This document shows positions 41,883 through 50,967 of a DNA stretch of 64,000 nt, piece by piece (position 1 is the first letter of the stretch; each line of letters opens with the position of its first letter). The DNA lies in NCBI RefSeq assembly GCF_003688915.1, contig NZ_REFU01000001.1, positions 868,001 to 932,000 of the forward strand, read 5' to 3'. Made by a program: the position numbers and the translations under genes. Source of the DNA: Rhodococcus sp. SBT000017 (GTDB lineage: Bacteria > Actinomycetota > Actinomycetes > Mycobacteriales > Mycobacteriaceae). The notes beneath the pieces are model-generated. The model ran no database searches. It was not told the DNA's origin and was given only the letters and a program-made list of their open reading frames with translations.

Positions 41883-42695
41883 TCAGAAGGCGGGCCAGGG
41901 TATGGGTCTGCTCGAGCGAGGTTCCGGCATGACGGGGCGGGCGATCAGCTCCTGTGCCCGGTCGAGAACCGCGACCGTTTCGGTCAGTGTGATCTTGTCG
42001 ACCAGGCGCGGAGCGGTGACTGCGTCGAACGTCTCGACGAACCGCACCACGTCGGTCATCAACGCGTCGTCGACCGCCTGGCCTGCCCACCCCCACAGCA
42101 CCGTGCGCAACTTGTTCTCGGCGTGCAGGCAGATACCGTGATCGACTCCGTACACGTATCCGTCGAGACCTTCGAGCGCGTGCCCGCCCTTGCGATCGGC
42201 ATTGTTGAGGATCACGTCGAGAACCGCCATCCGCTGCAGCCGCGGATCGTCGGCGTGGATCAGCGCGATCTCCTCGCCCTCGCCGTCGTAGGCCTGCAGG
42301 ACCGGAATCCAGCCCGCCGGAACGAGATCGGGACGGCAGATATCGACGAGGTCGACGCGTCCCTCGGCGTGATCATCGGGCGTGTCGATCCACTTCTGCA
42401 CCATGCCGGGACCGAACGGCCCGTCGCGCAGCACCGTCGGCGGAATGACGCCCCAACCGAGAGCCTCGGAGATTTCGTACGACGCCACCTCGCGGCCCGC
42501 GAGAGTGCCGTCCGGAAAGTCCCAGAGCGGCACTTCCCCGCGAACGGGTTTGTACACGCACCGCACGGCCGTCTCGCCCTCGCCCGCCTCGCACACCAGC
42601 GTGGCGTTGCTGGCCGACACCACCCGACCGACGACGGTCAGGTCGCCGGTCTCCATGGTTTCGCGGCCCTCGAACGGCGGCAGTTCGACGGTCAA
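41883..42695 (-). CDS. SCO1664-family protein (PI3/4-kinase-like fold)
   Basis: 270 residues from TTG 42695, which overlaps the stop of the upstream gene (TTGA); ATG 42656 is an alternative with GAGGG upstream. Kinase-like features are VRCVYKPVRGEVPLWDFPDG (lysine), MAVLDVILNNADRKGGHAL (catalytic-loop Asp/Asn) and VYGVDHGICLH (metal Asp). The family is conserved in actinobacteria next to mshC; substrate unknown. The active-site residues look intact, so phosphotransfer is plausible but untested. Confidence 0.8.
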   Translation of the reverse strand: MTVELPPFEGRETMETGDLTVVGRVVSASNATLVCEAGEGETAVRCVYKPVRGEVPLWDFPDGTLAGREVASYEISEALGWGVIPPTVLRDGPFGPGMVQKWIDTPDDHAEGRVDLVDICRPDLVPAGWIPVLQAYDGEGEEIALIHADDPRLQRMAVLDVILNNADRKGGHALEGLDGYVYGVDHGICLHAENKLRTVLWGWAGQAVDDALMTDVVRFVETFDAVTAPRLVDKITLTETVAVLDRAQELIARPVMPEPRSSRPIPWPAF

Positions 42696-43282
42696 GACTC
42701 GTCGACCTCGGTCACCGGTCCGAACGTCGCACCGCGGCGGTAGCCGTTGGTCCTGATGCAGACGTGTCCCTCGGGAGCCAATGGCTGTCCGCACAGCGGG
42801 CACGGCGCGCGGCCCGCTGCGATGACGCGCTCGGACCGCACCGCGAATTCGCGGGCCTGCACCGGAGTGAGGAACACACGAACGGCATCGGGGCCCTCGT
42901 CGGTGTCGTCGAGAACGACGGATTCGTCCACCTCGACCTCGCTGACGGCGAGAAGTTCCACCACGACGGCGTTGGCATCGGCATCCCAGCCGAGCCCCAT
43001 CGTTCCGACGCGGAACTCGGTGTCGATCGGAGTCAGCAACGGACTGGTGTCGACCGGATCGGTCTCCTCGGCCGGAACGTCGGCTCCGAAGCGGCGGTGC
43101 ACTTCTTCGAGTAGCAGCCCCATCCTGTCTGCGAGTACCTGGACCTGCTGCTTCTCCAGCGCAACCGACACCACGCGGGCGTCGTGCACCGCCTGCAGGA
43201 AGAACGTTCGGTCGCCCGGTTCCCCAACGGTCCCGGCAACGAAACGATCAGGGGTGCGAAAAACGTGTATGGCGCGCGGCAT
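42692..43282 (-). CDS. DUF3090 family protein
   Basis: 196 residues. MPRAIHVFRTPDRFVAGTVG at the start, an acidic middle and a four-residue zinc site near the end (APCPLCGQPL ... HVCIRTNGY, with three Cys and one His). Conserved in actinobacteria in this gene order; function unknown. ATG 43282 has an excellent AGGAGGTG 5-12 bases upstream. It overlaps the SCO1664-type gene by 4 bp, so they are coupled. Confidence 0.85.
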   Translation of the reverse strand: MPRAIHVFRTPDRFVAGTVGEPGDRTFFLQAVHDARVVSVALEKQQVQVLADRMGLLLEEVHRRFGADVPAEETDPVDTSPLLTPIDTEFRVGTMGLGWDADANAVVVELLAVSEVEVDESVVLDDTDEGPDAVRVFLTPVQAREFAVRSERVIAAGRAPCPLCGQPLAPEGHVCIRTNGYRRGATFGPVTEVDES

Positions 43283-43417
43283 TGCACCTCCTAACGACTC
43301 GAACAGCTCCGCGAAGCAATTCTCGGAACTTTCATTATCGGCCACAGATCGACCATGGACGGTATTGCTTGCCCTCCAGCCTGCCACCGATCGGGGTGTC
43401 AGCGCCGAATCGACGCT

Positions 43418-44125
43418 CTAGCGGCCTGCCCCACCACCGACGACCGCGTCGGAAGAGTCCGCGTTGCCCGATTCCGACGTGCTGGGCTCCTCGGCCTTCG
43501 GTACGAACGCACTCAGATCGGACCCGGTGTCGTTGGTCCGCAGCACGAAAGGACGCGTCGAGGTGTAGCGAACGACGCTGATCGATGCCGGGTCGGCAAC
43601 GATGCGCTGGAAGGAATCGAGGTGGGCACCCATCGCGTCCGAGAGCACCGACTTGATCACGTCACCGTGCGAGCACGCCACCCACAACACGTCGCGACCG
43701 TGCTGCGCGGCCAACCGGGCGTCGTGCTCGCGCACCGCCTGCACCGCGCGTTGCTGCACCTTCGCCAAGCCCTCGCCCTCCGGGAACACCGCAGCCGACG
43801 GATGCTGCTGGACCACCTTCCACAGCGGCTCGGCCAGCAAGTCCTTGATCGCTCGACCGGTCCACTGGCCGTAGTCGACCTCCACCAACCGATCCTCGAC
43901 CACCGGCGAAAGCCCGAGCTTGGCAGCCAACGGCTCGACCGTCTGCTCGCACCGCAGCAACGGCGAGCGAACGATCTCCGCGACCGGCAGATCACCGAGA
44001 CGATCCGCGACCGCCTGTGCCTGCTCACGCCCACGATCGTCGAGCTCGACGCCGGCGCTGCGACCCGCGAGAGTGCCCGCGGTATTCGACGTCGAGCGGC
44101 CGTGCCGAAGCAAGATGACTGTCAT
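43418..44125 (-). CDS. histidine phosphatase (phosphoglycerate mutase family)
   Basis: 235 residues. Catalytic LLRHGRSTSNT with His8, the acid/base Glu in DRLVEVDYGQWTG and the second His in ACSHGDVI. Such enzymes dephosphorylate small substrates through a phospho-His; the substrate is unknown. The C-terminal ~35 residues are a Ser/Gly/Asp tail. ATG 44125 is set by TAGGCT 7 bases upstream. It follows uppP by 25 bp on the same strand but has its own predicted promoter. Confidence 0.88.
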   Translation of the reverse strand: MTVILLRHGRSTSNTAGTLAGRSAGVELDDRGREQAQAVADRLGDLPVAEIVRSPLLRCEQTVEPLAAKLGLSPVVEDRLVEVDYGQWTGRAIKDLLAEPLWKVVQQHPSAAVFPEGEGLAKVQQRAVQAVREHDARLAAQHGRDVLWVACSHGDVIKSVLSDAMGAHLDSFQRIVADPASISVVRYTSTRPFVLRTNDTGSDLSAFVPKAEEPSTSESGNADSSDAVVGGGAGR

Positions 44126-44132
44126 TGCACCG

Positions 44133-44138
44133 AGCCTA
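44133..44138 (-). promoter_or_regulatory. leaderless -10 hexamer of the histidine phosphatase
   Basis: TAGGCT on the minus strand, 7 bases before ATG 44125. Confidence 0.6.
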
Positions 44139-44150
44139 ATGAGGGTGAAC

Positions 44151-44990
44151 CTACGTTGCCGAAACGACCCCGCCGGCCAGCAGACCGAGCACCACGACAC
44201 CCAGCACGATGCGGTATCCCACGAACCAGTACAGCGAGTGGTTCGCGACGAACTTCAGCAGCCAGGCGATCGAGGCGTAGCCGAGCCCGAAGGCGATGAT
44301 CGTGGCCACCAGCAGCTGCGGGCCCGACGCGGCCAGTCCCGAGCCGACGGGCTCGAAGGCGTCGGGCAGCGAGAAGAGACCGGAGGCGGTGACCGCCGGG
44401 ATGGCGAGCAGGAACGAGAATCGCACTGCTGCCTCGCGTTCGAGCCCGAGGAACAGGCCGGCGCTGGTCGTCGCCCCGGAACGGGACACGCCGGGGATCA
44501 GGGCGAGACACTGCGCCAGACCCATCACGATGCCGTCGCGGGTGGTCAACTTCTCGATCGGACGTTCCTTCCGACCCACCTTCTCCGCGATCGCGATGAC
44601 GACGGCAAACGCGATCAACATGAACGCGATGAGGTACAGGTTTCGGGCACCGGTTCGGATCTGGTCCTTGAACAGCAGGCCGAGAACGCCGATGGGAATG
44701 GTGGCGATGATCACGTACCACCCCATGCGGTAGTCGAGTCCGCGCTCGTCCTTCTGCTTGAGGCCGACGAACCAGGCCTTGACGATTCTGACGATGTCTC
44801 GCCAGAAGAACAGCAGCACAGCGGCTTCGGTGCCGAGCTGGGTCACCGCAGTGAAGGAGGCACCAGCGTCCTCGTTCCAGAACACACTGGACACGATGCG
44901 CAGGTGCCCGGACGAGGAGATCGGCAGGAATTCGGTCAGGCCCTGCACCGCGCCGAGGATGATCGCCTGCAGCCACGTCATGTCGATCAT
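44151..44990 (-). CDS. uppP: undecaprenyl-diphosphatase
   Basis: 279 residues, about eight membrane helices. Catalytic motifs [14 protein letters not shown] (Glu20, Ser residues, His29) and [18 protein letters not shown] are intact. It recycles undecaprenyl diphosphate for cell-wall synthesis and can confer bacitracin tolerance. ATG 44990 has GGAGGGTGG upstream; ATG 44981 is less likely. It diverges from an aldo/keto reductase gene over a 202-bp gap. Confidence 0.95.
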   Translation of the reverse strand: MIDMTWLQAIILGAVQGLTEFLPISSSGHLRIVSSVFWNEDAGASFTAVTQLGTEAAVLLFFWRDIVRIVKAWFVGLKQKDERGLDYRMGWYVIIATIPIGVLGLLFKDQIRTGARNLYLIAFMLIAFAVVIAIAEKVGRKERPIEKLTTRDGIVMGLAQCLALIPGVSRSGATTSAGLFLGLEREAAVRFSFLLAIPAVTASGLFSLPDAFEPVGSGLAASGPQLLVATIIAFGLGYASIAWLLKFVANHSLYWFVGYRIVLGVVVLGLLAGGVVSAT

Positions 44991-45132
44991 GCGGCGCCAC
45001 CCTCCGAGATCGGTGTCGATGGACGGTTCACTATCGATGCGCGGCCGCCGGCCTGCCCCCTGAATTCGCGATTCACGGGCACGACCGTACCCGGCGCGGC
45101 ACGTACGCACCGAGCGGCGCGGCGCACTACTG

Positions 45133-45150
45133 TGCACTGGCGGCAGTGCA
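45133..45150. promoter_or_regulatory. inverted repeat in the uppP / aldo-keto reductase gap
   Basis: TGCACTG-GCGG-CAGTGCA: perfect 7-bp arms with a 4-bp spacer, 43 bp before the plus-strand gene. Possible operator for the divergent pair; no regulator is encoded next to it. Confidence 0.4.
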
Positions 45151-45192
45151 GTTCGACACCGACGATCACACGTAAAAGGACATTCGGCACAT

Positions 45193-46125
45193 ATGAAGCA
45201 GAGATCGGTCGGCACCAGCGGACTTCGAGTCTCCAGACTCGGCCTCGGCACCCTCGGATGGGGTAGCGGAACCGACGGTGACGACGCCGCAGCGCAGTTG
45301 TCGGCGTTCGCCGAGGCCGGCGGCACGCTCGTAGACACGTCTCCGGCGTACGGGGACGGACGCGCGCAACGAGTGCTCGCCGAGTTGCTCGACGACGTGG
45401 TCCCGCGGCACGAATTGGTGATCAGCAGCGCAGCGGGGCTGAGTTCGCGCTACGGCCGCTATCACGTGGACTGCTCGAGGCGCGGATTGCTCGGCCAACT
45501 CGACGCCACGCTGCGCGAACTGGGAACCGACTACCTCGACCTGTGGCAGGTGGCGACGTGGGACCCGATGACTCCGGTCGACGAGGTCGCCGCCACGCTC
45601 GACTACGCCGTGACCAGCGGGCGGGTCCGCTACACCGGAGCCCGCGGATACCTCGGCTGGCAACTGGCGACGGCGGCAGGCGCAGCCGGTACCGGACACA
45701 TCGTGGCCACTCAGGCCGAGTACTCACTGCTCGCACGCGGCATCGAGGACGAGCTGATTCCCGCCGCAGACCACCACGGCATCGGTGTCCTCGCCGCGAT
45801 TCCCCTGGCTGGCGGCGTGCTGACAGGTAAGTACCGCAACGGAATCCCGGCCGACTCCCGCGGCGCCGACGAGGTGCACGCGGAGTCCGTGCTGACGTAC
45901 CTGACCGATTCTGCGGTCAGCATCGTCGACGCTGCGGTCACCGCCGCCGACGGGCTGGCCACCTCTCCCCTGGTCGTCGCACTCGCATGGGCTCGGGACC
46001 GACCCGGAGTGAGCAGCGCCATCGTGGGCGCGCGGGACCTCGCGCAATTGATGGGCGCACTGATGGCCGAGGAACTCGAGCTGCCGCCCGCGATCGCGTC
46101 GGCCCTGGACGACGTCAGCGCCTGA
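45193..46125 (+). CDS. aldo/keto reductase-fold protein with altered active site
   Basis: 310 residues, full TIM-barrel length. The tetrad Asp48 and Tyr53 are kept in [12 protein letters not shown], but the usual Lys (in ATKAG-like strands) is Ala80 in VISSAAG and the usual His (QVH) is Ala121 in [14 protein letters not shown]-binding GVLTGKY and late [12 protein letters not shown] are present. It may bind cofactor yet lack normal reductase chemistry. AAAGGA lies about 13 bases before ATG 45193. Placed before the haem importer, function unknown. Confidence 0.85.
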   Translation: MKQRSVGTSGLRVSRLGLGTLGWGSGTDGDDAAAQLSAFAEAGGTLVDTSPAYGDGRAQRVLAELLDDVVPRHELVISSAAGLSSRYGRYHVDCSRRGLLGQLDATLRELGTDYLDLWQVATWDPMTPVDEVAATLDYAVTSGRVRYTGARGYLGWQLATAAGAAGTGHIVATQAEYSLLARGIEDELIPAADHHGIGVLAAIPLAGGVLTGKYRNGIPADSRGADEVHAESVLTYLTDSAVSIVDAAVTAADGLATSPLVVALAWARDRPGVSSAIVGARDLAQLMGALMAEELELPPAIASALDDVSA

Positions 46126-46137
46126 TCACCCGCAAAC

Positions 46138-46156
46138 ATCGGACAGGCTAACCTTC
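46138..46156 (+). promoter_or_regulatory. DtxR/IdeR-like iron box overlapping the hmuT -10
   Basis: ATCGGACAGGCTAACCTTC keeps the AGGCTAACCT core and agrees with the recalled IdeR consensus at about 13 of 19 positions. It overlaps the predicted -10 (TAACCT 46149-46154, N6 to GTG 46161), so bound repressor would block transcription. Confidence 0.5.
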
Positions 46157-46160
46157 CGTT

Positions 46161-47168
46161 GTGACCGTCAATCGTCTCGCCGCCGTGCTCCTCGTCGCCG
46201 GACTCCTGGTCGCCTGCTCGGCGAACACCCCCGGCGTAGGATCCTCGGATTCCGTCGGTCCCCGCACCGCCGTCGTCGACGATCCGAATCCGGAACCAGT
46301 CACCGACGATCCGGCCGCGGTACTGCCCGTGACAGTGACCGGATTCGACGGCGTCGCCGTCACGGTGACGGACAACAGCCGCATCGTCGCTGCCGACCAG
46401 TACGGCACGCTGGCCGAGACCGTCTTCGCGCTCGGACTCGGCGACAACCTCGTCGGGCGTGACACCTCTGCTGCATTTCCCGCGGCCGAGAGCGTGCCCG
46501 ATGTCACCCCGACCGGCCATTCTCTGAGCGCCGAAGGAATTCTGGCGCTGTCGCCGACCGTCGTCCTGACCGATACCAGCATCGGTCCACGCGCTGTGCA
46601 GGATCAGATCCGAGCCGCGGGAATTCCCGTCGTGTACTTCGATCCCACCCGCACTCTGGCCGGCGTCGCCACCCAGATCGAGGCCGTGGCGGCCGCCCTG
46701 GGTGTGCCCGACGCCGGTGCTGCCCTCGCCGAACGAACGAACACCGAGATATCGGCAGCAGCGAACGACACACCCGAATCCACCGAACCGCTGAAGATCG
46801 CGTTTCTGTACATGCGCGGGCCCGCGATCAAGATGCTCGCCGGGCCCGGTTCGGGAGCGGATGCACTGATCGAGGCTCTCGGTGCTACGGACGCCGGTGT
46901 CGAATCGGGTCTGACCGAGCAATTCGTGCCGGTCACCAGCGAAGCGTTGATCGCCGCAGCACCCGACGTCATTCTGATGATGACCAAGGGCCTGGAATCT
47001 ATCGGCGGAATCGAGGGTCTCGAGCAGATCCCCGGAATTGCTCAGACCCCCGCGGGCAAAGAACGCCGGGTGGTGGACATGGACGACGGGACCATCCTCA
47101 GTTTCGGCCCGAACACCGGAAAGGTGTTGGGCGCACTGTCGAAGGCCGTCTACGACCCGGCGTCATGA
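46161..47168 (+). CDS. hmuT: haem ABC transporter substrate-binding lipoprotein
   Basis: 335 residues. Signal peptide with lipobox LLVAC (Cys near 20). The class III binding-protein fold shows IVAADQYGTLAETVFALGLG, LVGRDTSAAFP, ALSPTVVLTDTS and MTKGLESIGGIEGLEQIPGI, a pattern I recognise from actinobacterial HmuT. It carries haem or a haem-like ligand to the permease. The 4-bp overlap with the permease gene shows an operon. Start is GTG 46161, set by the leaderless promoter within an iron-box-like site. Confidence 0.88.
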   Translation: MTVNRLAAVLLVAGLLVACSANTPGVGSSDSVGPRTAVVDDPNPEPVTDDPAAVLPVTVTGFDGVAVTVTDNSRIVAADQYGTLAETVFALGLGDNLVGRDTSAAFPAAESVPDVTPTGHSLSAEGILALSPTVVLTDTSIGPRAVQDQIRAAGIPVVYFDPTRTLAGVATQIEAVAAALGVPDAGAALAERTNTEISAAANDTPESTEPLKIAFLYMRGPAIKMLAGPGSGADALIEALGATDAGVESGLTEQFVPVTSEALIAAAPDVILMMTKGLESIGGIEGLEQIPGIAQTPAGKERRVVDMDDGTILSFGPNTGKVLGALSKAVYDPAS

Positions 47169-48232
47169 CCGACAGAACACTCGCCGAACCACGCGCGGGC
47201 CGAGGACGGGTACTTGCCACATTCGGAGCCCTGGTCGTTGCACTGGTGGTCCTGGCTTTGATCTCGGCCGTCGTGGGACAGGTGCCGACGACTCCGCTGG
47301 AAGTACTGGGCAGCATCGCACATCGGGTGGGACTCGACATCGGCCCGATGCCGGCACATCCCAGCGGCGAAGTGACGCTGTGGCAGGTCCGATTCCCGCG
47401 GCTGACGCTGGCAATCGTCGTCGGCGCGTGTCTTGGCTGCGCGGGTGCGTTGCTCCAGGGGGTGTTCGCCAATCCATTGGCCGAGCCGGGCGTCGTCGGG
47501 GTCTCCTCGGGCGCTGCTGTCGGTGCAAGCTCGGTCATCGTGCTCGGTGGCAGCTTCGCCGGAGTCTGGAGTGTGGCGCTCGCCGCATTCGTCGGCGGGC
47601 TCGTCACCACGATCGCGGTGTATTTCCTCGCTCGCAACGCAGGCCGCACCGAAGTGGTGACACTCATCCTCACCGGTGTTGCAGTCAATGCCTTCGCCGG
47701 CGGTGTCATCGCGTTCTTCACCTTCGTCGCCAGTCCCGCCGCCCGCGATCAGATCGTGTTCTGGCAACTCGGGTCGCTCGCGGGCGCAACCTGGCAGTCG
47801 GTGGCCGTGGTCGGCCCGCTCGCGCTGATCGGAATCGGAGCCTCACTGGCGATCGCCCGCCGGCTCGACCTGCTTGCACTCGGGGAGAACGTGGCACGCC
47901 ATCTGGGAGTGAACGTCGAACGACTCAGACAGTTCGCCATCGTCGTCGTCGCCCTCCTCGTCGCGTCCGGGGTCGCGTTCACCGGAATCATCCTGTTCGT
48001 GGGTCTGGTGGTTCCGCACGCCATGCGGATGGTGCTCGGCCCCGCGCATCGACTGCTCATCCCGTCCAGCGCCCACGCCGGGGCCGTCGTGCTGCTCGCC
48101 GCCGATCTCGTCACGCGAACCCTCGTCGCGAACGTCGACCTGCCGCTCGGCATGGTGACCTCACTGGCGGGTGCCCCGTTCTTCTTCTGGCTGCTCCGCC
48201 GCACCCGTGCTCGCCAGGGCGGCTGGGCGTGA
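47165..48232 (+). CDS. hmuU: haem ABC transporter permease
   Basis: 355 residues, FecCD family with about ten membrane helices. Typical motifs are PRLTLAIVVGACLGCAGALLQ, NPLAEPGVVGVSSGAAVGA, and FVGLVVPHAMRMVLGPAHR, the loop that contacts the ATPase. It forms the dimeric channel for the ligand delivered by HmuT. Start overlaps hmuT (ATGA) and stop overlaps hmuV (TGATG). Confidence 0.92.
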   Translation: MTDRTLAEPRAGRGRVLATFGALVVALVVLALISAVVGQVPTTPLEVLGSIAHRVGLDIGPMPAHPSGEVTLWQVRFPRLTLAIVVGACLGCAGALLQGVFANPLAEPGVVGVSSGAAVGASSVIVLGGSFAGVWSVALAAFVGGLVTTIAVYFLARNAGRTEVVTLILTGVAVNAFAGGVIAFFTFVASPAARDQIVFWQLGSLAGATWQSVAVVGPLALIGIGASLAIARRLDLLALGENVARHLGVNVERLRQFAIVVVALLVASGVAFTGIILFVGLVVPHAMRMVLGPAHRLLIPSSAHAGAVVLLAADLVTRTLVANVDLPLGMVTSLAGAPFFFWLLRRTRARQGGWA

Positions 48233-49071
48233 TGGGGCGCACAGCGCGCCGGGACATCCCGGTCATCCCTGAACCGGGCTCGAGCACCCTCGTCGCCTGC
48301 GGAGTCTCCGCACGGCGCGGGGACGCGACGGTGTTGTCCGACGTCCACCTCGACGTGGTGGCCGGCGAGATACTGGCGTTGGTGGGCCCCAACGGCGCTG
48401 GTAAATCGACGCTGCTGTCGGTCCTGGCCGGAGACACCGAGCCCAGCGCCGGATCGGTTCGGCTGGGCGACGAACCGCTGACCCGCATCCGCACGGTGGA
48501 CGTGGCCAGGCGACGCGCTGTGCTGCCTCAGCAACACAGCGTCGGATTCGCGTTCACCGCCGGCCAGATCGTCCGGATGGGCCGAGCACCCTGGGTCGGT
48601 ACGTCGGCGGCACGCAACGACGACGACCGCGTCACCGCAGCCATGTCCGCCTGCGACGTAGCGGAGTTCTCGCATCGACCGTTCGCATCGCTCTCCGGCG
48701 GCGAGCAGGCCCGGGTCGCGTTGGCGCGCGTCATCGCCCAGGACACCGCGACGATCATGCTGGACGAGCCCACTGCAGCACTCGACCTCGGACATCAGGA
48801 GTCGGTGATGGCCGTGGTGCGTTCACTCGCCGCCGCCGGCCGTGCCGTGGTCGTCGTACTGCACGATCTCGGCCTCGCAGCGGCCTACGCCGACCGCGTC
48901 GCGATCCTGGACTCGGGTGAACTGATCGCAACCGGTCCGCCGCGGGACGTTCTGACCGCCGAAAGGCTGGCCCGGGTGTACCGACACCCCGTCGACGTGT
49001 TCGATCATCCCGACACCGGCGAACAGCTGGTGGTTCCCCACCGTGTCAGAAACCCTCCAGCACGGAATTGA
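48232..49071 (+). CDS. hmuV: haem ABC transporter ATPase
   Basis: 279 residues. Walker A GPNGAGKST, Q-loop AVLPQQHSV, signature LSGGEQARVALARV, Walker B TIMLDEPTAALD and H-loop VVLHDLGLAA are complete. It powers import of haem with HmuTU. ATG 48232 shares its A with the hmuU stop. Its 3' end overlaps the convergent small gene by 26 bp. Confidence 0.93.
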   Translation: MGRTARRDIPVIPEPGSSTLVACGVSARRGDATVLSDVHLDVVAGEILALVGPNGAGKSTLLSVLAGDTEPSAGSVRLGDEPLTRIRTVDVARRRAVLPQQHSVGFAFTAGQIVRMGRAPWVGTSAARNDDDRVTAAMSACDVAEFSHRPFASLSGGEQARVALARVIAQDTATIMLDEPTAALDLGHQESVMAVVRSLAAAGRAVVVVLHDLGLAAAYADRVAILDSGELIATGPPRDVLTAERLARVYRHPVDVFDHPDTGEQLVVPHRVRNPPARN

Positions 49072-49420
49072 CCCGGTTGAAGAAGGCCCGCACCGCTGTG
49101 GTGTCCCGCTGTGACGCATCGGACAGCTGCTGCGCATGGGCGACCGCATCACGCACCACACCGACGATGCTGCGCTCGTCCGTCAGATCGACCTCGGTGA
49201 CCGAATGCTCGGCAACCGCTTCGACCTCGGACCGGTCCGGTACCGGAGATTGCACATCGGCGCGGTATATCTCCACGTACAGGGTGCTTCGGTGCACCCG
49301 AAACGCGAACGCCCGGCCGTCGTCGGTGCGTCCGAAGCCGTTCGGATGCGTTCCCGCGTTCACTTCCTCGACGACGAAGTGTGATTCCTCGGTTCCCACG
49401 TCCACTCCCATGTCGTGCAC
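49046..49420 (-). CDS. conserved actinobacterial protein of unknown function
   Basis: 124 residues with no recognised domain. The first ~55 residues (EESHFVVEEVNAGTHPNGFGR, RAFAFRVHRSTLYVEIYRAD) look beta-rich; the last ~60 are helical (RSIVGVVRDAVAHAQQLSDA, VRAFFNRVNSVLEGF). A comparable small gene next to the pyrD-region lipoprotein exists in mycobacteria, as far as I recall. It overlaps the end of hmuV by 26 bp in convergent orientation. Start GTG 49420 or ATG 49411. Confidence 0.7.
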   Translation of the reverse strand: MHDMGVDVGTEESHFVVEEVNAGTHPNGFGRTDDGRAFAFRVHRSTLYVEIYRADVQSPVPDRSEVEAVAEHSVTEVDLTDERSIVGVVRDAVAHAQQLSDASQRDTTAVRAFFNRVNSVLEGF

Positions 49421-49558
49421 TCACCCCGGACGAACACGCTACCGCTTCTTCGGACGCAACCGGACGACAACCGATCCGGCGCGGTCGATTTCGCCGAGAT
49501 CGCCGCACGCTGGTACAGATGTGGCAGCGCCTCCACAGGCAGCGTCATCTCGAGGAAG

Positions 49559-49564
49559 TAGGTT
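49559..49564 (+). promoter_or_regulatory. leaderless -10 hexamer of the propeller lipoprotein gene
   Basis: TAGGTT, 7 bases before ATG 49572; it excludes the much longer upstream in-frame reading. Confidence 0.6.
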
Positions 49565-49571
49565 CGGCCTC

Positions 49572-50597
49572 ATGCGAACACCGTCGGCTCGTTCGATTCG
49601 GGCGGCAGTCGCGTCCGCGCTCGCCGTCGTCACAGTCCTGTCGATCGGCGGGTGTTCCAGCGACGACGAGGACGCCGACGACATCTCGGTCGAACCCCGA
49701 CCGCCGGCGGAGTCCCCCGAGGCGACCGTGACCCCCGCCGGCACCGTCAGCGCGTTTGCGCCCGTGGATGCCCTCACCTTCGACCCCGCCACCCGCACCC
49801 TGGTGGCGCTGACCGACGCATCCACAACGGTGACCCTGGTCCGCGACGGAGCCACGGCCGAGACCCGCGTGGTCGACCTGGGCTCCACGGGCGCAGAACT
49901 CGTCGCCGGACGGGAATCGACCGTTCTGGTCCCCATGGACGGTGCCGTCGCGAGAATCGCAGTGGCGGACGGACAGCGCACCGACCTGACGGTCGACGCA
50001 GACGCATTGTCCGCAGCAGACCTGCCCGACGGCACGACGGCCGTCGGGGACGACACCGGAGCGGTCCGCGTGCTCGACACCAACGGGCAGGTCACCGCCA
50101 CGGTCTCCGGCGGCAGCGTGACCTCTGCCGATTCTCTGGCCAGTACACCGAACGGTGTCTCGGTTCTGGATCGTCGTCAGACGTCGGTGACCGACCTGGA
50201 TCTGGACGACGGCACCCTCGGAGTGGCCTTGCGCGCAGGCGAAGGTGCCGCGGAGATGACCAGCGACGAGTTCGGTCGCCTGCTGGTCACCGATTCGACC
50301 GGGACCGAGTTGCTCGTCTTCACCTCGCACGATCTGCTGATGCGCCAACGGTTTCCGGTCGGGTCGCAGCCGTGGGCGATCGCCTACGATGAGCAATCCG
50401 GTGTCGCATGGGTGACGCTGCCCGCTCTCAACGAGGTGGTCGGGTACACACTCGATACCGGAATTCCGGTCGAGGCCAGGAGGTTGGCCACTGTGCGGCA
50501 GCCCAATTCGGTTGCCGTCGACGCCGACACCGGCGACCTGTACGTGGGATCGGCAACCGGTGACGGTCTGCAGCGCATCCCCGCTGCGGGTCGCTGA
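49572..50597 (+). CDS. beta-propeller lipoprotein (LppL-like position)
   Basis: 341 residues. Signal peptide RSIRAAVASALAVVTVLSIG with lipobox SIGGC (Cys near 29), acidic linker, then repeated blade-like units (DALTFDPATRTLVALTD, GEGAAEMTSDEFGRLLVTD, PNSVAVDADTGDLYVGSAT) of a YncE-type propeller. Likely cell-surface and ligand- or protein-binding; the ligand is unknown. Start is fixed by TAGGTT seven bases upstream. Lies between the small gene and pyrD as in mycobacteria. Confidence 0.85.
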   Translation: MRTPSARSIRAAVASALAVVTVLSIGGCSSDDEDADDISVEPRPPAESPEATVTPAGTVSAFAPVDALTFDPATRTLVALTDASTTVTLVRDGATAETRVVDLGSTGAELVAGRESTVLVPMDGAVARIAVADGQRTDLTVDADALSAADLPDGTTAVGDDTGAVRVLDTNGQVTATVSGGSVTSADSLASTPNGVSVLDRRQTSVTDLDLDDGTLGVALRAGEGAAEMTSDEFGRLLVTDSTGTELLVFTSHDLLMRQRFPVGSQPWAIAYDEQSGVAWVTLPALNEVVGYTLDTGIPVEARRLATVRQPNSVAVDADTGDLYVGSATGDGLQRIPAAGR

Positions 50598-50622
50598 CTT
50601 CGGTTGAATGGCAAGGAGGCAT

Positions 50623-50883
50623 GTGAACGCACACGAGAGTTCGGCACCCGGCCGCGCGAAGATGCCCGTCGGATGGGAAGTGTCGCCGTCCGACGATTGG
50701 GAGTACGTGCCGTTGCGGCTGCCGCCGGATGTGACCCGTGTGACGGCCTCGATGCGTCTGGCGATTCAAGCGGAGTTCGGCGGCTGGGAACTGTCGCGGG
50801 TTCGCCTCTACACCGATGGCAGCAGGCGTGTGCTGCTCAAACGCAAGAAGACCGCGCATCACATCCCTGAGCCGGGAATCTGA
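50623..50883 (+). CDS. DUF5703-type small protein
   Basis: 86 residues, basic C-terminus (RRVLLKRKKTAHHIPEPGI). The core DDWEYVPLRLPPDVTRVTAS and WELSRVRLYTDGS suggests a small beta-rich fold found in actinobacteria; function unknown. AAGGAGG ends 3 bases before GTG 50623, giving weak support; ATG 50608 is an alternative. It precedes pyrD by 84 bp. Confidence 0.72.
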   Translation: MNAHESSAPGRAKMPVGWEVSPSDDWEYVPLRLPPDVTRVTASMRLAIQAEFGGWELSRVRLYTDGSRRVLLKRKKTAHHIPEPGI

Positions 50884-50967
50884 GCGAGTCGCAGTACTGT
50901 TCTGACCGCACGATCGTCGAAACCACAGCATGAGTTCGACCGAGCCAGATCGACCGGAGAGAAGACC

